Assembly: GCA_937136425.1 (NCBI GenBank)
Contig: CAKZON010000014.1
Location: forward strand, 1 to 64,000
Source of the DNA: an uncultured Crocinitomix sp.
Lineage (GTDB): Bacteria; Bacteroidota; Bacteroidia; Flavobacteriales_D; Crocinitomicaceae
Direction of reading: 5' to 3'
DNA length: 64,000 nt
Shown: in pieces, positions 23,043 through 31,771 of the stretch
Layout of the letters: each line of letters begins with the position of its first letter
Numbering within the stretch: the first letter of the stretch is position 1
The notes under the pieces: model-generated
Seen by the model: the letters and a program-made list of their open reading frames with translations, nothing else
Databases searched by the model: none
Told to the model about the DNA's origin: nothing
Position numbers and translations under genes: made by a program

Positions 23043-23076
23043 AAGTGTTAATACTTATAATTAGGTGTAAACACCT
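23043..23076. promoter_or_regulatory. Two related palindromes, possible operator pair
   Basis: AAGTGTTAATACTT (23043-23056) and AGGTGTAAACACCT (23063-23076) are each inverted repeats and share 10 of 14 positions. Their centres are 20 bases apart, close to two helix turns, as expected for cooperative binding of a dimeric repressor. No gene start is adjacent; the nearest candidate target is a leftward transcript through the hairpin array. Confidence 0.35.
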
Positions 23077-23183
23077 AGATCGGTTAAAAAAATAATGAAT
23101 TCACATGAAATCGATAAAAAACATTGAATTGATAGACTATGTGTTATCCCTTTGTTAGTCAGTGTTTTGGTGCTGTTAACAGA

Positions 23184-23214
23184 AAAAGCCTTGACATTAA
23201 CTGCCAAGGCTTTT
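23184..23214 (-). terminator. Terminator of the TlpA-like gene
   Basis: Perfect arms AAAAGCCTTG (23184-23193) and CAAGGCTTTT (23205-23214), loop of 11. On minus it ends in TTTTTC. It lies 22 bases after the stop at 23237. Confidence 0.88.
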
Positions 23215-23236
23215 CCAAGAATATTTTTGAAATAAT

Positions 23237-24808
23237 TTATTCAGAAGGTGGATTATCACCATTTTCTGGGTTAGAAAGCGGGAATAATTTCTCGTCATCT
23301 TCATGTCCAGTCAACTTATCAATGATCTCTTCCAATTGACCAATGCTTACTTGTTTGTAAATAATCTTTTTGTCCTTATCTAAAATAAAGATACGTGGGG
23401 TAGAGTATACATCCCATGTGTCAGCATAATTTAAACTTTGAAGTGTTGTGTGTTCACGAAGTAATTTCGTTAAATCTCTTTGATTGTTTGTAGTGTCAGT
23501 TGCAGCTTTATATACTTTTGGAGTAACGCCAACATTATAGAACGTTAGGTTATGTTCTATAATAAACTCTTTCCATTTTCCAAATTCTTCTCCTGTTGCC
23601 TTACCAATGGCATAAACTTCTACATTTCTTGGTTTGAATTTTTTATCGTATAAAGTTTGAAGCTTAGGTGTTACCTTTTTACAATGGCCACAGTTTGGAT
23701 CCCAGAAATACAATATTGTATAGTCTGCTTCAATATCGTAAGTACTAATCCAATTGTTTTCAGTTGAATCTGGAAGGATAATTGGAATTGAAGGATTACC
23801 CACAATTGTAGGACTAATTTTATCTGCACGGTTACATACCTTTTCTGTATTTTCTGGAGTCATCCAGTAAGCAAGGTTATTGGGCTCACAATAGTAAGTC
23901 TTAGCCATGAAATAAAATACTTTATCCATTCCCATAATTTGAGAAGTCTCGTATTTATTTGTAACGTGGTGAACTATGTATTGAAATACTTTATTGTTTT
24001 GATCTACGGGATCTGTTTTACTAATTAGTTTTTTAGCATAATGAAAAACTGAATCTGGAATTTGAACAACACCTTTCATTGAAAAGTATCGATCTAATTT
24101 ATTATGAAAAACTGGAGTGTTAACAGTTCTATAATCTTTCAAATTAACATTGTCCCAATAATGGTTTACATAATAGTTGTATACAAAGTTAGAGTCAGTA
24201 ATATTACCATCTTCATCTCTCGGATGTTCAGGTAATTTAGGATCAATAGTCATGTTTAACATCAATCCAACAAATTTATCAGAATGGTTTTTGATGATAT
24301 CTTGTTGCATTTTTACTACATCATCATTGATTTTGTTTAATTGTGCTTTGTATTCAGCTTTTTCTTTTTCAGTAGTTTCCGGTAATTTTAATTTAGGACC
24401 AATAGCTTTACTTTCTATTCGCTTTTCAGTCATATAGTTCATATAATCAAAGAAAAGTTTGTTGTTTATAGATTTCTTCACTTCAATTCCTGTTACAGGA
24501 TTTTCAATGTTTTTAATGCGAATATCAACCACTTCATTGTCAATAATGAAATCAAACGGTTTGCCGTTCGGAAGAATGATAGCATAAAGTCCACCTCTAT
24601 GTTTGCTTCCTTCAAATTGAATAATACCATTTTTAGACTCTGTGGTATCAGCATAATATAGTTTGTCACCAAAGTAACGTGCCAAATAAATTATTGTATC
24701 CGAAACATCTGCAGTTATTTTAACAGGTTGCGAAATTGCTGCTACATCTGACTGTGCCTGTGTCGTAAATACAGTTATTAACGAAAAAAGAAAAATTAAA
24801 TACTTCAT
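23237..24808 (-). CDS. Secreted TlpA-like thioredoxin-fold protein
   Basis: 523 aa with a signal peptide (FTTQAQ end). N-terminal residues about 30-115 look like DUF4369 (TIIYLARYFGDKLYYADTTE, GLYAIILPNGKPFDFIID). The middle part (about 120-340) resembles the DUF5106-type region of Bacteroidota thiol:disulfide proteins. A thioredoxin domain (about 350-500) holds the redox motif CGHC in FWDPNCGHCKKVTPKL and the cis-Pro in VYSTPRIFILD. It likely reduces or isomerises disulfides in the periplasm; the partner is unknown. The tail ENGDNPPSE is acidic and disordered. Single-gene unit with its own terminator. Confidence 0.88.
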   Translation of the reverse strand: MKYLIFLFSLITVFTTQAQSDVAAISQPVKITADVSDTIIYLARYFGDKLYYADTTESKNGIIQFEGSKHRGGLYAIILPNGKPFDFIIDNEVVDIRIKNIENPVTGIEVKKSINNKLFFDYMNYMTEKRIESKAIGPKLKLPETTEKEKAEYKAQLNKINDDVVKMQQDIIKNHSDKFVGLMLNMTIDPKLPEHPRDEDGNITDSNFVYNYYVNHYWDNVNLKDYRTVNTPVFHNKLDRYFSMKGVVQIPDSVFHYAKKLISKTDPVDQNNKVFQYIVHHVTNKYETSQIMGMDKVFYFMAKTYYCEPNNLAYWMTPENTEKVCNRADKISPTIVGNPSIPIILPDSTENNWISTYDIEADYTILYFWDPNCGHCKKVTPKLQTLYDKKFKPRNVEVYAIGKATGEEFGKWKEFIIEHNLTFYNVGVTPKVYKAATDTTNNQRDLTKLLREHTTLQSLNYADTWDVYSTPRIFILDKDKKIIYKQVSIGQLEEIIDKLTGHEDDEKLFPLSNPENGDNPPSE

Positions 24809-24894
24809 AATAGTTTTAATGTTACACTCTAAATTTAAAGGACAGACGAAGATAAAACATCTTAGGTTATTTGTTTAACAAAAAATTAACGTTT

Positions 24895-26085
24895 TTATGC
24901 ATCTCCCAATTTATTAACCGTTTTTTTAATGTTTAAATAATTGGATACTATAAATAATCCGAAACACAAAATAGCAACGGCAATAGTCGTTATTAAACTT
25001 GAGCCTTCTATATTAATACCATTGTCTTCTAACCAGGTATTAACAACTACAATTTTTACAAAAAACATAATTGCAATGGCCGAAACAGTTATAATACCGA
25101 AAGTAATGCTCAATTGTTTTATAAAGGTATTAACAATACTTTTAATTGAATAGCCAAGCCTTAGTAACGTCTTTATTTCATAAGACGCCTTGCTTAAAAC
25201 TAACTGTGAATATTGAACAAAGCCCAATAAGGAAAGTAGCATAATTAATACGGACGCTATTCCAAATATGCCAATAACTACCGCAATAATTGTTTTAATT
25301 TTAGCTACATCAATGGCTGATTTATTAATGTCTAAGTTCATTTCGTCCATTAAATCATCTAGTTCGCCGTAACTATCATCCTTAGTGGTTATGAATATTC
25401 TTGAAGGATTTTTAATTTGTCCATTTCCATAAATTCCATTGGCATGTGTTAGAAATGCTTCAGGAACTAAAATAGAACTGATTTTATGCGAAAATCCAAC
25501 AACGCGTCCTATCATTTGCGTTTTTTTACCATTACCGTCAACATAAATGGTTAGCCTTGCAGCCATTAAGAGCTCTTCTGAAATTTGATTCATTCCTTGG
25601 CTTTGTGCAAAACCATAATTAATAATCATGATAAAATCTCGAGGTAGCACAATTGGAATAAATTCACTATTCTCATTCCAGTCCCAATCTACATTAATAT
25701 CCATAAATCGATTGGGGATTGCTTGAAAAAACATGTCTGCATAAAAATGCGGTAAACCGTCGCCTTCAACTTCAGAAATTCCAACTTTAAAATCGGCAGA
25801 TTTGAATGGAGCAACATCTGTAATGAATTCTTTATCCTTTAACGATTGAATATCCTTAGGGCTAAATTCAGTTGAATTCATCCCAATAGAGGTTAATTTG
25901 GTTACCTTTTTCTGGATAACGACAGAGTTTGGTCCGAATAATTCTTCCTCATTTGAGTGGAAGGATTGCACATCCATAATTAATTGCAAGCTTAACAATA
26001 AAGCCGTTAAACCAATCAAAGCGCCTGCTGTAGCAAATATGAACTGTAAGTTCTTGCTATCTCTAAATAAAATCTTCTTTAACAT
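24895..26085 (-). CDS. FtsX/MacB-like ABC transporter permease
   Basis: 396 aa. One N-terminal membrane segment (about 14-37), a periplasmic domain of about 225 residues, then three segments near 268-295, 322-350 and 368-390. This 1+3 layout is that of FtsX/MacB permeases, which use ATP to move a periplasmic lever rather than to pump a solute through a channel. The periplasmic part (DVAPFKSADFKVGISEVEG, PIVLPRDFIMIINYGFAQ) resembles MacB-type domains. The gene for the ATPase ends 4 bases upstream, so the two proteins form one complex. Substrate unknown. Confidence 0.82.
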   Translation of the reverse strand: MLKKILFRDSKNLQFIFATAGALIGLTALLLSLQLIMDVQSFHSNEEELFGPNSVVIQKKVTKLTSIGMNSTEFSPKDIQSLKDKEFITDVAPFKSADFKVGISEVEGDGLPHFYADMFFQAIPNRFMDINVDWDWNENSEFIPIVLPRDFIMIINYGFAQSQGMNQISEELLMAARLTIYVDGNGKKTQMIGRVVGFSHKISSILVPEAFLTHANGIYGNGQIKNPSRIFITTKDDSYGELDDLMDEMNLDINKSAIDVAKIKTIIAVVIGIFGIASVLIMLLSLLGFVQYSQLVLSKASYEIKTLLRLGYSIKSIVNTFIKQLSITFGIITVSAIAIMFFVKIVVVNTWLEDNGINIEGSSLITTIAVAILCFGLFIVSNYLNIKKTVNKLGDA

Positions 26086-26089
26086 AGCC

Positions 26090-26731
26090 TTAAAGTTTTA
26101 GTTCATGATCGTAAGTAAATCCGTGGTAGCTACCTAAACTTGTTAGCACAAAGCCACCTCCATTCAAATCTGTTTCTTTTGCAATTAAGTCGAGTGCAAT
26201 TTTTGCATTTCCTTCATCTAAATGACTAAAAGGCTCATCCATTAATAACAAGTCAAAAGGCTGTAATAAAGATCTAATAATTGCAACACGTTGTTGCTGA
26301 CCCAGTGAAAGCGTTCCGCATTTCTGCTCTTTTTTGTCACCAATGCCAAGCATTACCAACATGGATTCGATTTCACTTTCGTTTTTATGATTGGTTAATT
26401 GATTTTTTAAGATCAAGTTCTCCCAAACGCTTAGTTCTGGAAAAAGTTGCAAGTCTTGAAAAATGGCACTTAGTTTTGTGCGGCGCAGTTCAATCCAATC
26501 ATGAATTGAAAGTGTGTCTATTGGTTTATCATCCAATAAAACTGTACCGGTATAATCTTTTCTAAGTCCGTAAACGGTGCTTACAAAGGTGGATTTTCCT
26601 TTACCGCTACTTGCATTTAACAATACTTTTTTTGGAAATTCTAATGAAAATCCACTTTTCCATACGCTTGAATTATCATGCTGATATTCTTTAAGCGGGA
26701 AAGGCATTACATTTTTAAATTCTAATTTCAT
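26090..26731 (-). CDS. ABC transporter ATP-binding protein partnering the FtsX-like permease
   Basis: 213 aa from the ATG at 26731 (a GTG two codons earlier is less likely). It has Walker A ASSGKGKST, Q loop (AIFQDLQLFPELSVWENL, the MacB/LolD/FtsE style), signature LSLGQQQR, Walker B LLLMDEP and D loop SHLD. Two departures are visible: the first Gly of Walker A is Ala, and the H-loop His is absent (FVLTSLGSY where LTHD-like is normal). It may therefore hydrolyse ATP slowly, or signal by binding. Immediately upstream of the permease gene with a 4-base gap. Confidence 0.85.
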   Translation of the reverse strand: MKLEFKNVMPFPLKEYQHDNSSVWKSGFSLEFPKKVLLNASSGKGKSTFVSTVYGLRKDYTGTVLLDDKPIDTLSIHDWIELRRTKLSAIFQDLQLFPELSVWENLILKNQLTNHKNESEIESMLVMLGIGDKKEQKCGTLSLGQQQRVAIIRSLLQPFDLLLMDEPFSHLDEGNAKIALDLIAKETDLNGGGFVLTSLGSYHGFTYDHELKL

Positions 26732-26806
26732 CTGCACTGGTTTAATACTGTCTAAGAAGCAAATTTGCTGCCAAAAATGGAATGGACTGATTGCAAGTGG
26801 ATTAAT

Positions 26807-27250
26807 TTAGGCATTGAATAACATTTCACTATGAGGAATTCCATCTTCCAAATAGTCTTTTCCTGTAGGAACAAAGCCATGTTTAGCGTAAAAGCCTTTT
26901 AAATGTGTTTGGGCGGAAAGTCGAACAGCTTTTTCGTTCATTTCTTCTTGAATAAAACGCATAGAAGCTTCCATTAAGACATGTCCGAGCTTTAAATGTC
27001 TTTTATCAATAGCACTAACAACACGTCCTATCGCAGTTTCTTTATAAGCAACACCTGGTTTTAGAATTCGAGTAGTACCGATTATTTTACCATTTTCTTT
27101 AACAAGCAAATGATAGGCATCTTTATCTAGTCCATCTAATTCTTGATAGGGGCAATTTTGTTCAATTACGAAAACAGCTATCCGCAAAGCAATTGTATCG
27201 TGAAATTCGTCTTTGGTTAGCTCAGAATAATGTTTGATTTCAGTTGTCAT
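26807..27250 (-). CDS. elaA: GNAT acetyltransferase, ElaA family
   Basis: 147 aa, cytoplasmic. It shows the ElaA pattern: LRIAVFVIEQNCPYQELDGLDKDAYHL, TTRILKPG, IGRVVSAIDKRHLKLGHVLM (acetyl-CoA binding region) and FYAKHGFVPTGKDYLEDGIPHSEM. GNAT enzymes transfer acetyl groups from acetyl-CoA to amines; the substrate of ElaA proteins is not known. TATATTTG at 27280-27273 on the minus strand is an exact -7 box 22 bases upstream of the start, but no TTG lies at the right distance. It sits next to, but 75 bases from, the ABC genes. Confidence 0.87.
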   Translation of the reverse strand: MTTEIKHYSELTKDEFHDTIALRIAVFVIEQNCPYQELDGLDKDAYHLLVKENGKIIGTTRILKPGVAYKETAIGRVVSAIDKRHLKLGHVLMEASMRFIQEEMNEKAVRLSAQTHLKGFYAKHGFVPTGKDYLEDGIPHSEMLFNA

Positions 27251-27439
27251 TGATTGGTATACTTTGATTAAACAAATATAAGAGACTTGGTTGAGTATCT
27301 TAATACTACAAGGTTTGATTTAGTAAATAGGGTAGAATTAATTCAATTAATTAGAGAAACAACTATATTTAGGTTATCTTGAAAAGGCAGAACAGGAGTG
27401 AATTTATAAACTACTTTATACAATTAAAACAATAGAATA

Positions 27440-27619
27440 ATGGATAGAAATACGGCGATTATATTGACTTCAGTAATGACTGCTATGTACGTGTTACTGG
27501 TTTGGGTAGTCGGTTACTTCGGCCCTGGAGGAATGTTATTTATGAGTGTACTCTATGTTTTGTTTATGCTGTTTTTGATTCCAAATGTCTTTCCTAAGAA
27601 TAAGAAACGAAAGCCGTAA
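27440..27619 (+). CDS. Small two-span membrane protein
   Basis: 59 aa. Two hydrophobic segments, about residues 7-27 (ILTSVMTAMYVLLVWVV) and 32-50 (MLFMSVLYVLFMLFLIP), joined by GYFGPGG, with a basic end KNKKRKP. Such a helix-GPGG-helix protein should insert in the inner membrane with both ends in the cytoplasm. I do not recognise the family. The last 35 bases overlap the open frame of the ATP-grasp gene in another phase. It begins ATG with an A-rich stretch before it, as usual for Bacteroidota genes. Confidence 0.55.
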   Translation: MDRNTAIILTSVMTAMYVLLVWVVGYFGPGGMLFMSVLYVLFMLFLIPNVFPKNKKRKP

Positions 27620-28370
27620 TTCTGTGTTAATAAAGAAAGTTTACATACAGGAATATGGGCATGGAAAAATGGAACCTGAATATCTTGAATTAAAGACTGT
27701 ATTGGAAGATAGAGGGATGAGTTCAGAATTATTTACCACTAAAAGACTTTCAAGGAATCAGTTAGATTTAAAACCAGAAAATTTTCTGGTTGGAGACCAT
27801 GAAGTAATGCGAACCGTTTTTAAGAGGTTAGGAGTTCAAGTTAAGGTAGATTCTTACCCTTGTTCGTTACGTCCTTATTTAAAACGAAAAGTAAGGCAAA
27901 TTGCACTTGGGAAATTTATAACTGAAAGCCAAAATGGAGGTTTTTATAATCAATTTATAAAACCAAGGTATGATTCTAAGTCCTTTACTGGATTTGTTGT
28001 TAAGAGTAATGTTGAATATTTCGAGCTTTCAAGAAAATCGAAACATTTAGAAATATATTCGTCCGAAGTTGTGAATTGGCTTACAGAATACCGCGTATTT
28101 ATTAAGCATTCAAAAATAATAGGAGTAAAGCATTATGCGGGAGATAAATCTATTAAACTCAATCTTAATGAAGTTGAAAAAGCGATTAATGATTTTGATG
28201 CAGCGAAAGAAAGCACTGCAGGGTATGGGATTGATTTTGGAGTTTTAGATACTGGAGAAACGGCCTTAGTCGAATTTAATGATGGATTTGCCTTAGGCAG
28301 TTATGGTTTAAACAAAGATAAGTATGCCGATTTAATTTTAGCTAGATGGACAGAATTGATGTTTGATTAA
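27585..28370 (+). CDS. ATP-grasp protein of the R2K (DUF4343) type
   Basis: Up to 261 aa from the ATG at 27585, which overlaps the small membrane gene by 35 bases; GTG at 27624 (VLIKKVYIQEYG) would avoid the overlap and is equally possible. Features: a first strand VYIQEY, the Arg-rich middle LRPYLKRKVRQIALGKFI, then FTGFVVKSN, NWLTEYRVFIKHSKIIGVKHYAGD, and the metal-binding end ALVEFNDGFALGSYGL followed by YADLILARWTEL. These match the R2K clade of ATP-grasp ligases, which join a carboxylate to an amine with ATP. Substrate unknown. It converges on plsC with 17 bases between. Confidence 0.75.
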   Translation: MSFLRIRNESRNSVLIKKVYIQEYGHGKMEPEYLELKTVLEDRGMSSELFTTKRLSRNQLDLKPENFLVGDHEVMRTVFKRLGVQVKVDSYPCSLRPYLKRKVRQIALGKFITESQNGGFYNQFIKPRYDSKSFTGFVVKSNVEYFELSRKSKHLEIYSSEVVNWLTEYRVFIKHSKIIGVKHYAGDKSIKLNLNEVEKAINDFDAAKESTAGYGIDFGVLDTGETALVEFNDGFALGSYGLNKDKYADLILARWTELMFD

Positions 28371-28387
28371 ATTATCCAATAACCGAG

Positions 28388-29089
28388 TTATAGTTTTTTT
28401 ATCACTTCTCTTAAATGATTCGCTCTGTCACCAATTTCCATTTCTTTTAGATCATCTGGCCAAATAGCATCACCTACAATTACCTTAATTGTGCCAAACC
28501 CTAATTTAAAAGGCTGTTTATTGGGCCATACTTTACGAGCTCCTTCAATTTTTAGAGGTAAAATAGGAACCTGTGCCTGTTCTGCTAAATGAAAACCTCC
28601 TTTTTTAAATGGCGCAATTTTACCATCTTTACTTTTAGTCCCTTCAGGAAAAATAATAATTCGTTTACCTTCAGATACCAGTTTACCTGCATGAGCAATG
28701 CTTTCTTTTGCTTTTAAACGATCAGAGCGGTCAATATAAATCATTCCATAAGCTTCAATATACCAACCTAGTAAAGGAATCTTTCGCAATTCTTTTTTTG
28801 CAATGAAGTAGGTGTAAAAAGGCATTGTTTTGAATAAAACAGGAATATCTATAAATGAATTATGATTCCCCATAATTAAATAGCTCTGATTGGAATCAAT
28901 TTTTTCTAATCCTTCGATTGTTACACGTGCACCAATAACAGGTAATACTACTGGGGCCCAGAAATATTTGGCTATCCAAGCCATTCCATCCTTCCATCTA
29001 ACAATGTATAGAAATCCACCAATCATAATGGCAATAAATGACCAAATGCCAAAAATTAAAAGCTTGATGAAGGACAGTATTGCGCGCAT
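28388..29089 (-). CDS. plsC: 1-acyl-sn-glycerol-3-phosphate acyltransferase
   Basis: 233 aa. An N-terminal membrane segment (about 5-28, LIFGIWSFIAIMIGGFLYIV) anchors it to the inner membrane. The acyltransferase motifs are NHNSFIDIPVLF (HX4D, catalytic), YIDRSDR (block II) and FPEGTKSKDGKIAPFKKGGFHLA (block III, phosphate binding), then PILPLKIEG (block IV). It acylates lysophosphatidic acid to phosphatidic acid in phospholipid synthesis. Length is typical. It lies downstream of priA in the same direction with 114 bases between. Some PlsC-like proteins act on ornithine lipids instead, which sequence alone cannot exclude. Confidence 0.9.
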   Translation of the reverse strand: MRAILSFIKLLIFGIWSFIAIMIGGFLYIVRWKDGMAWIAKYFWAPVVLPVIGARVTIEGLEKIDSNQSYLIMGNHNSFIDIPVLFKTMPFYTYFIAKKELRKIPLLGWYIEAYGMIYIDRSDRLKAKESIAHAGKLVSEGKRIIIFPEGTKSKDGKIAPFKKGGFHLAEQAQVPILPLKIEGARKVWPNKQPFKLGFGTIKVIVGDAIWPDDLKEMEIGDRANHLREVIKKL

Positions 29090-29203
29090 GGGGATGTTAT
29101 AGAGGTGAAATATAATTAAGAATTATGAAAATCCAATTGGTAATTCATCAATTGTTTAAAACTGTTTGTTGGTTTTGAATCCAAATTTAAAGGCAGATTA
29201 TGA

Positions 29204-31687
29204 TTATTGAGGATCAACGTCAATTGCGACACGAATAGATCTAAAATCATGATCAGAAAGGAAAAAATCAATCTTTTCTTTAATAATGTTCTTCACTTTT
29301 TTGGGAGAGGCATCTCGTTCAAATTTGATACGAATATTTTTAAGATAAAAATTACGAACTCTGCCAACAGGCGGAACTTCCGGTCCCAAAACTCGATCTT
29401 TAAAAACATCTTGTAATTTTTTCGCTAGCATAGCAGAACCAAATTCAAGTGTGTCCTTATTACGGTGTTTTAACTTAATCACAATGATTCGAAAGAAGGG
29501 CGGGTAATGAAAGTTACGGCGTTCAATAACTTCTTGCGTATACATTCCAGTAAAATCATGAGCAATTACTTTTTGTATAATCCAATGGTTAGGATCATAA
29601 GTTTGAATTACAACCTGCCCACGTTTAGAACTTCTTCCAGCTCTCCCAGCTACTTGCGACATTAAATGATAGGAACGTTCAAAAGCTCTAAAGTCTGGAA
29701 AATTAAGCATTTGATCAGCACTCATGATTCCAACAAGACCCACGTTGTCAAAGTCTAATCCTTTAGTAACCATTTGTGTACCAATTAAAACATCAATTTC
29801 ACGATTTTCAAAATCAGTAATAATGTTTTGATAAGCGTTTTTTGCACGGGTAGTATCAAGATCCATCCGCTTAATGGTAATTTCTGGGAAATAGATACTT
29901 AATTCATCCTCAATTTTTTCAGTTCCAAAGCCTAACATTTTCAATTTTCGACTACCACAACCACCACAAGAGGAGGGAGGAGAAACGAAATAACCGCAAT
30001 AGTGGCATTTTAGCACATTGCTAGATTTATGATAAGTAAGAGAAACATCACAATTTTTGCATTGAGGTGTCCAACCACACATCTCACAAGACCATACGGG
30101 ATTATATCCACGGCGGTTTTGGAAAAGAATAACTTGCTCTTTATTTTCAAATGCTTCCGTCATTTTTTCCATTAAAAATGAAGAGAAGTGTGACTTCATG
30201 GTTTTACGTTTCGTCTCTTTTTCAATATCTGCGCATAAAATTTCAGGCATTTGCACACCACCAAATCTTTCAGATAAAGTAACCAAACCATATCGACCTT
30301 CTTGCGCATTATAAAATGATTCAATTGAAGGTGTAGCTGAGCCTAGTAAAACTTTAGCTTTATATAAAGTACCTAATACAATGGCTGTGTCACGTGCATT
30401 ATATCTAGGAGCAGGGTCGTATTGTTTAAAGGAGTTTTCATGTTCTTCATCAACAATTACTAAACCTAAATTTTGAAAAGGTAAAAAAACAGATGAGCGT
30501 GCACCAAGTATTATTCTAAACTGATTGGGATCGTTGTTTAGAACTTTGTTCCAAATTTCAATTCTTTCATTTTGATTAAATCGGCTATGATAAACTCCTA
30601 CTAAGTCACCAAAATATTTTTTTAATCGAGAAATCAATTGAGTTGTTAATGCGATTTCTGGTAATAAAAACAATACCTGTTTGCCTTGCTTAATTTGCTC
30701 TGTAATGAGCTTAACATAAATCTCAGTTTTTCCTGAAGAAGTTACGCCGTGCAATAAAACAATGCCTTTGTCCTGAAAATGGTCTTTAATTTCTACATAT
30801 GCTTGTTCTTGCGCTGGGGCAAGTTCTTTAATTTCAATTTCATCATCATTTGAAGATCCTAAACGGGATATTTCTGCAGAAAAAATTTGAATCAATTCTT
30901 TTTTTGCTAAAGTATTTAAAGCAGATTCTGAAATGTCATGCGATAAAATGGTCTTTTTTAAAATAGGAACCTGAACGGATTTATTCCATCCTGTTAATTC
31001 GACTAATTTGAGCAAGGCGTTAACTTGCTTTTCATTTCTTTTAGACGATTCAAGGTGATTTAAAACTTCGCCTAATTCTGATTCGTTTTCAATTTCTGGT
31101 GCAATTTGAATAAACGTGGCGTACTTAGGACTGTATTTTGCATTCAATTCTTCACTAACAATGGCAATTCGCTTTTCAATAAGTTTTTTGATAAGCGGTT
31201 GTACCGTTTTGATTTTAACAATTTCAGCCACTTCTTTAATTGTCAATTCATCTTGTAATTGTAGTGATTCAAGAATTAAAAATTCTTTATCAGATAGTTC
31301 TTGCTCATCACGATCAAACTCCGGGTGAAGGGAAATTTTTGTTTCGCTAGCCAGCTTAAAATTACTGGGTAATGCAGCATTCATAACATCTCCTAGATCA
31401 GCCATATAATAATCAGAGATCCATTCCCATAGTGTGAATTGTTTTGACGTGACAATTCGCTCATGATCCAAAACGCCTTCAATATACTTGGCTGTATATT
31501 TTGTAGGTACCTCCTGATGTATTCTGCGAATAATTGCAGTATAGTATTTTGATTTACCAAAAGGTACAATTACACGAGAGCCCTCACCAACATCAGCATT
31601 CATTTCATGCGGCACCCTGTAGGTGTAGGTGTTGGGAATACTTAATGGTAGAATTACATCAACAAAATAGGTAATCCGATCTGTCAT
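29204..31687 (-). CDS. priA: Primosomal replication protein PriA (3'-5' helicase)
   Basis: 827 aa. An N-terminal DNA-binding domain (VILPLSIPNTYTYRVP, VIVPFGKSKYYTAII) precedes the helicase. Walker A is GVTSSGKTEIY, Walker B VDEEH, then GSATPSIESF and the last helicase motif QVAGRAGRSSKRGQV. Between the two helicase lobes lies the zinc-binding insert with Cys pairs (CEMCGWTPQCKNC, CHYCGYF, CGGCGSRKL). PriA rebuilds the replisome at stalled forks. Its length exceeds that of E. coli (732) mainly in the linker near 110-270, as in other Bacteroidota. No operon partner is obvious. Confidence 0.97.
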   Translation of the reverse strand: MTDRITYFVDVILPLSIPNTYTYRVPHEMNADVGEGSRVIVPFGKSKYYTAIIRRIHQEVPTKYTAKYIEGVLDHERIVTSKQFTLWEWISDYYMADLGDVMNAALPSNFKLASETKISLHPEFDRDEQELSDKEFLILESLQLQDELTIKEVAEIVKIKTVQPLIKKLIEKRIAIVSEELNAKYSPKYATFIQIAPEIENESELGEVLNHLESSKRNEKQVNALLKLVELTGWNKSVQVPILKKTILSHDISESALNTLAKKELIQIFSAEISRLGSSNDDEIEIKELAPAQEQAYVEIKDHFQDKGIVLLHGVTSSGKTEIYVKLITEQIKQGKQVLFLLPEIALTTQLISRLKKYFGDLVGVYHSRFNQNERIEIWNKVLNNDPNQFRIILGARSSVFLPFQNLGLVIVDEEHENSFKQYDPAPRYNARDTAIVLGTLYKAKVLLGSATPSIESFYNAQEGRYGLVTLSERFGGVQMPEILCADIEKETKRKTMKSHFSSFLMEKMTEAFENKEQVILFQNRRGYNPVWSCEMCGWTPQCKNCDVSLTYHKSSNVLKCHYCGYFVSPPSSCGGCGSRKLKMLGFGTEKIEDELSIYFPEITIKRMDLDTTRAKNAYQNIITDFENREIDVLIGTQMVTKGLDFDNVGLVGIMSADQMLNFPDFRAFERSYHLMSQVAGRAGRSSKRGQVVIQTYDPNHWIIQKVIAHDFTGMYTQEVIERRNFHYPPFFRIIVIKLKHRNKDTLEFGSAMLAKKLQDVFKDRVLGPEVPPVGRVRNFYLKNIRIKFERDASPKKVKNIIKEKIDFFLSDHDFRSIRVAIDVDPQ

Positions 31688-31771
31688 ATAACGAAGTTAA
31701 ATACAAAATTGGAAATAGCACCTTTCTTTAGAGAATCAACTCGCATAATATCTGTAAAAATCACGGGTGAA

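Larger units (their letters stand above)
22301..23236. other. 936-base gene-free region carrying a hairpin array
   Basis: No frame here has a plausible product. The region lies between the GH25 gene and the leftward TlpA-like gene. It holds three related hairpin elements (22458-22545, 22666-22744, 22795-22884), small hairpins between the first two, a pair of related palindromes (23043-23076) and the terminator of the leftward gene (23184-23214). Bases 22301-22457 show only a weak GCT/AGC hairpin near 22317. The sequence is very AT-rich outside the stems. Confidence 0.8.

Noticed and set aside
26281-26565. 94-codon plus-strand frame inside the ABC ATPase gene
   Set aside because: Antisense to Walker and signature motifs of a clear ATPase.
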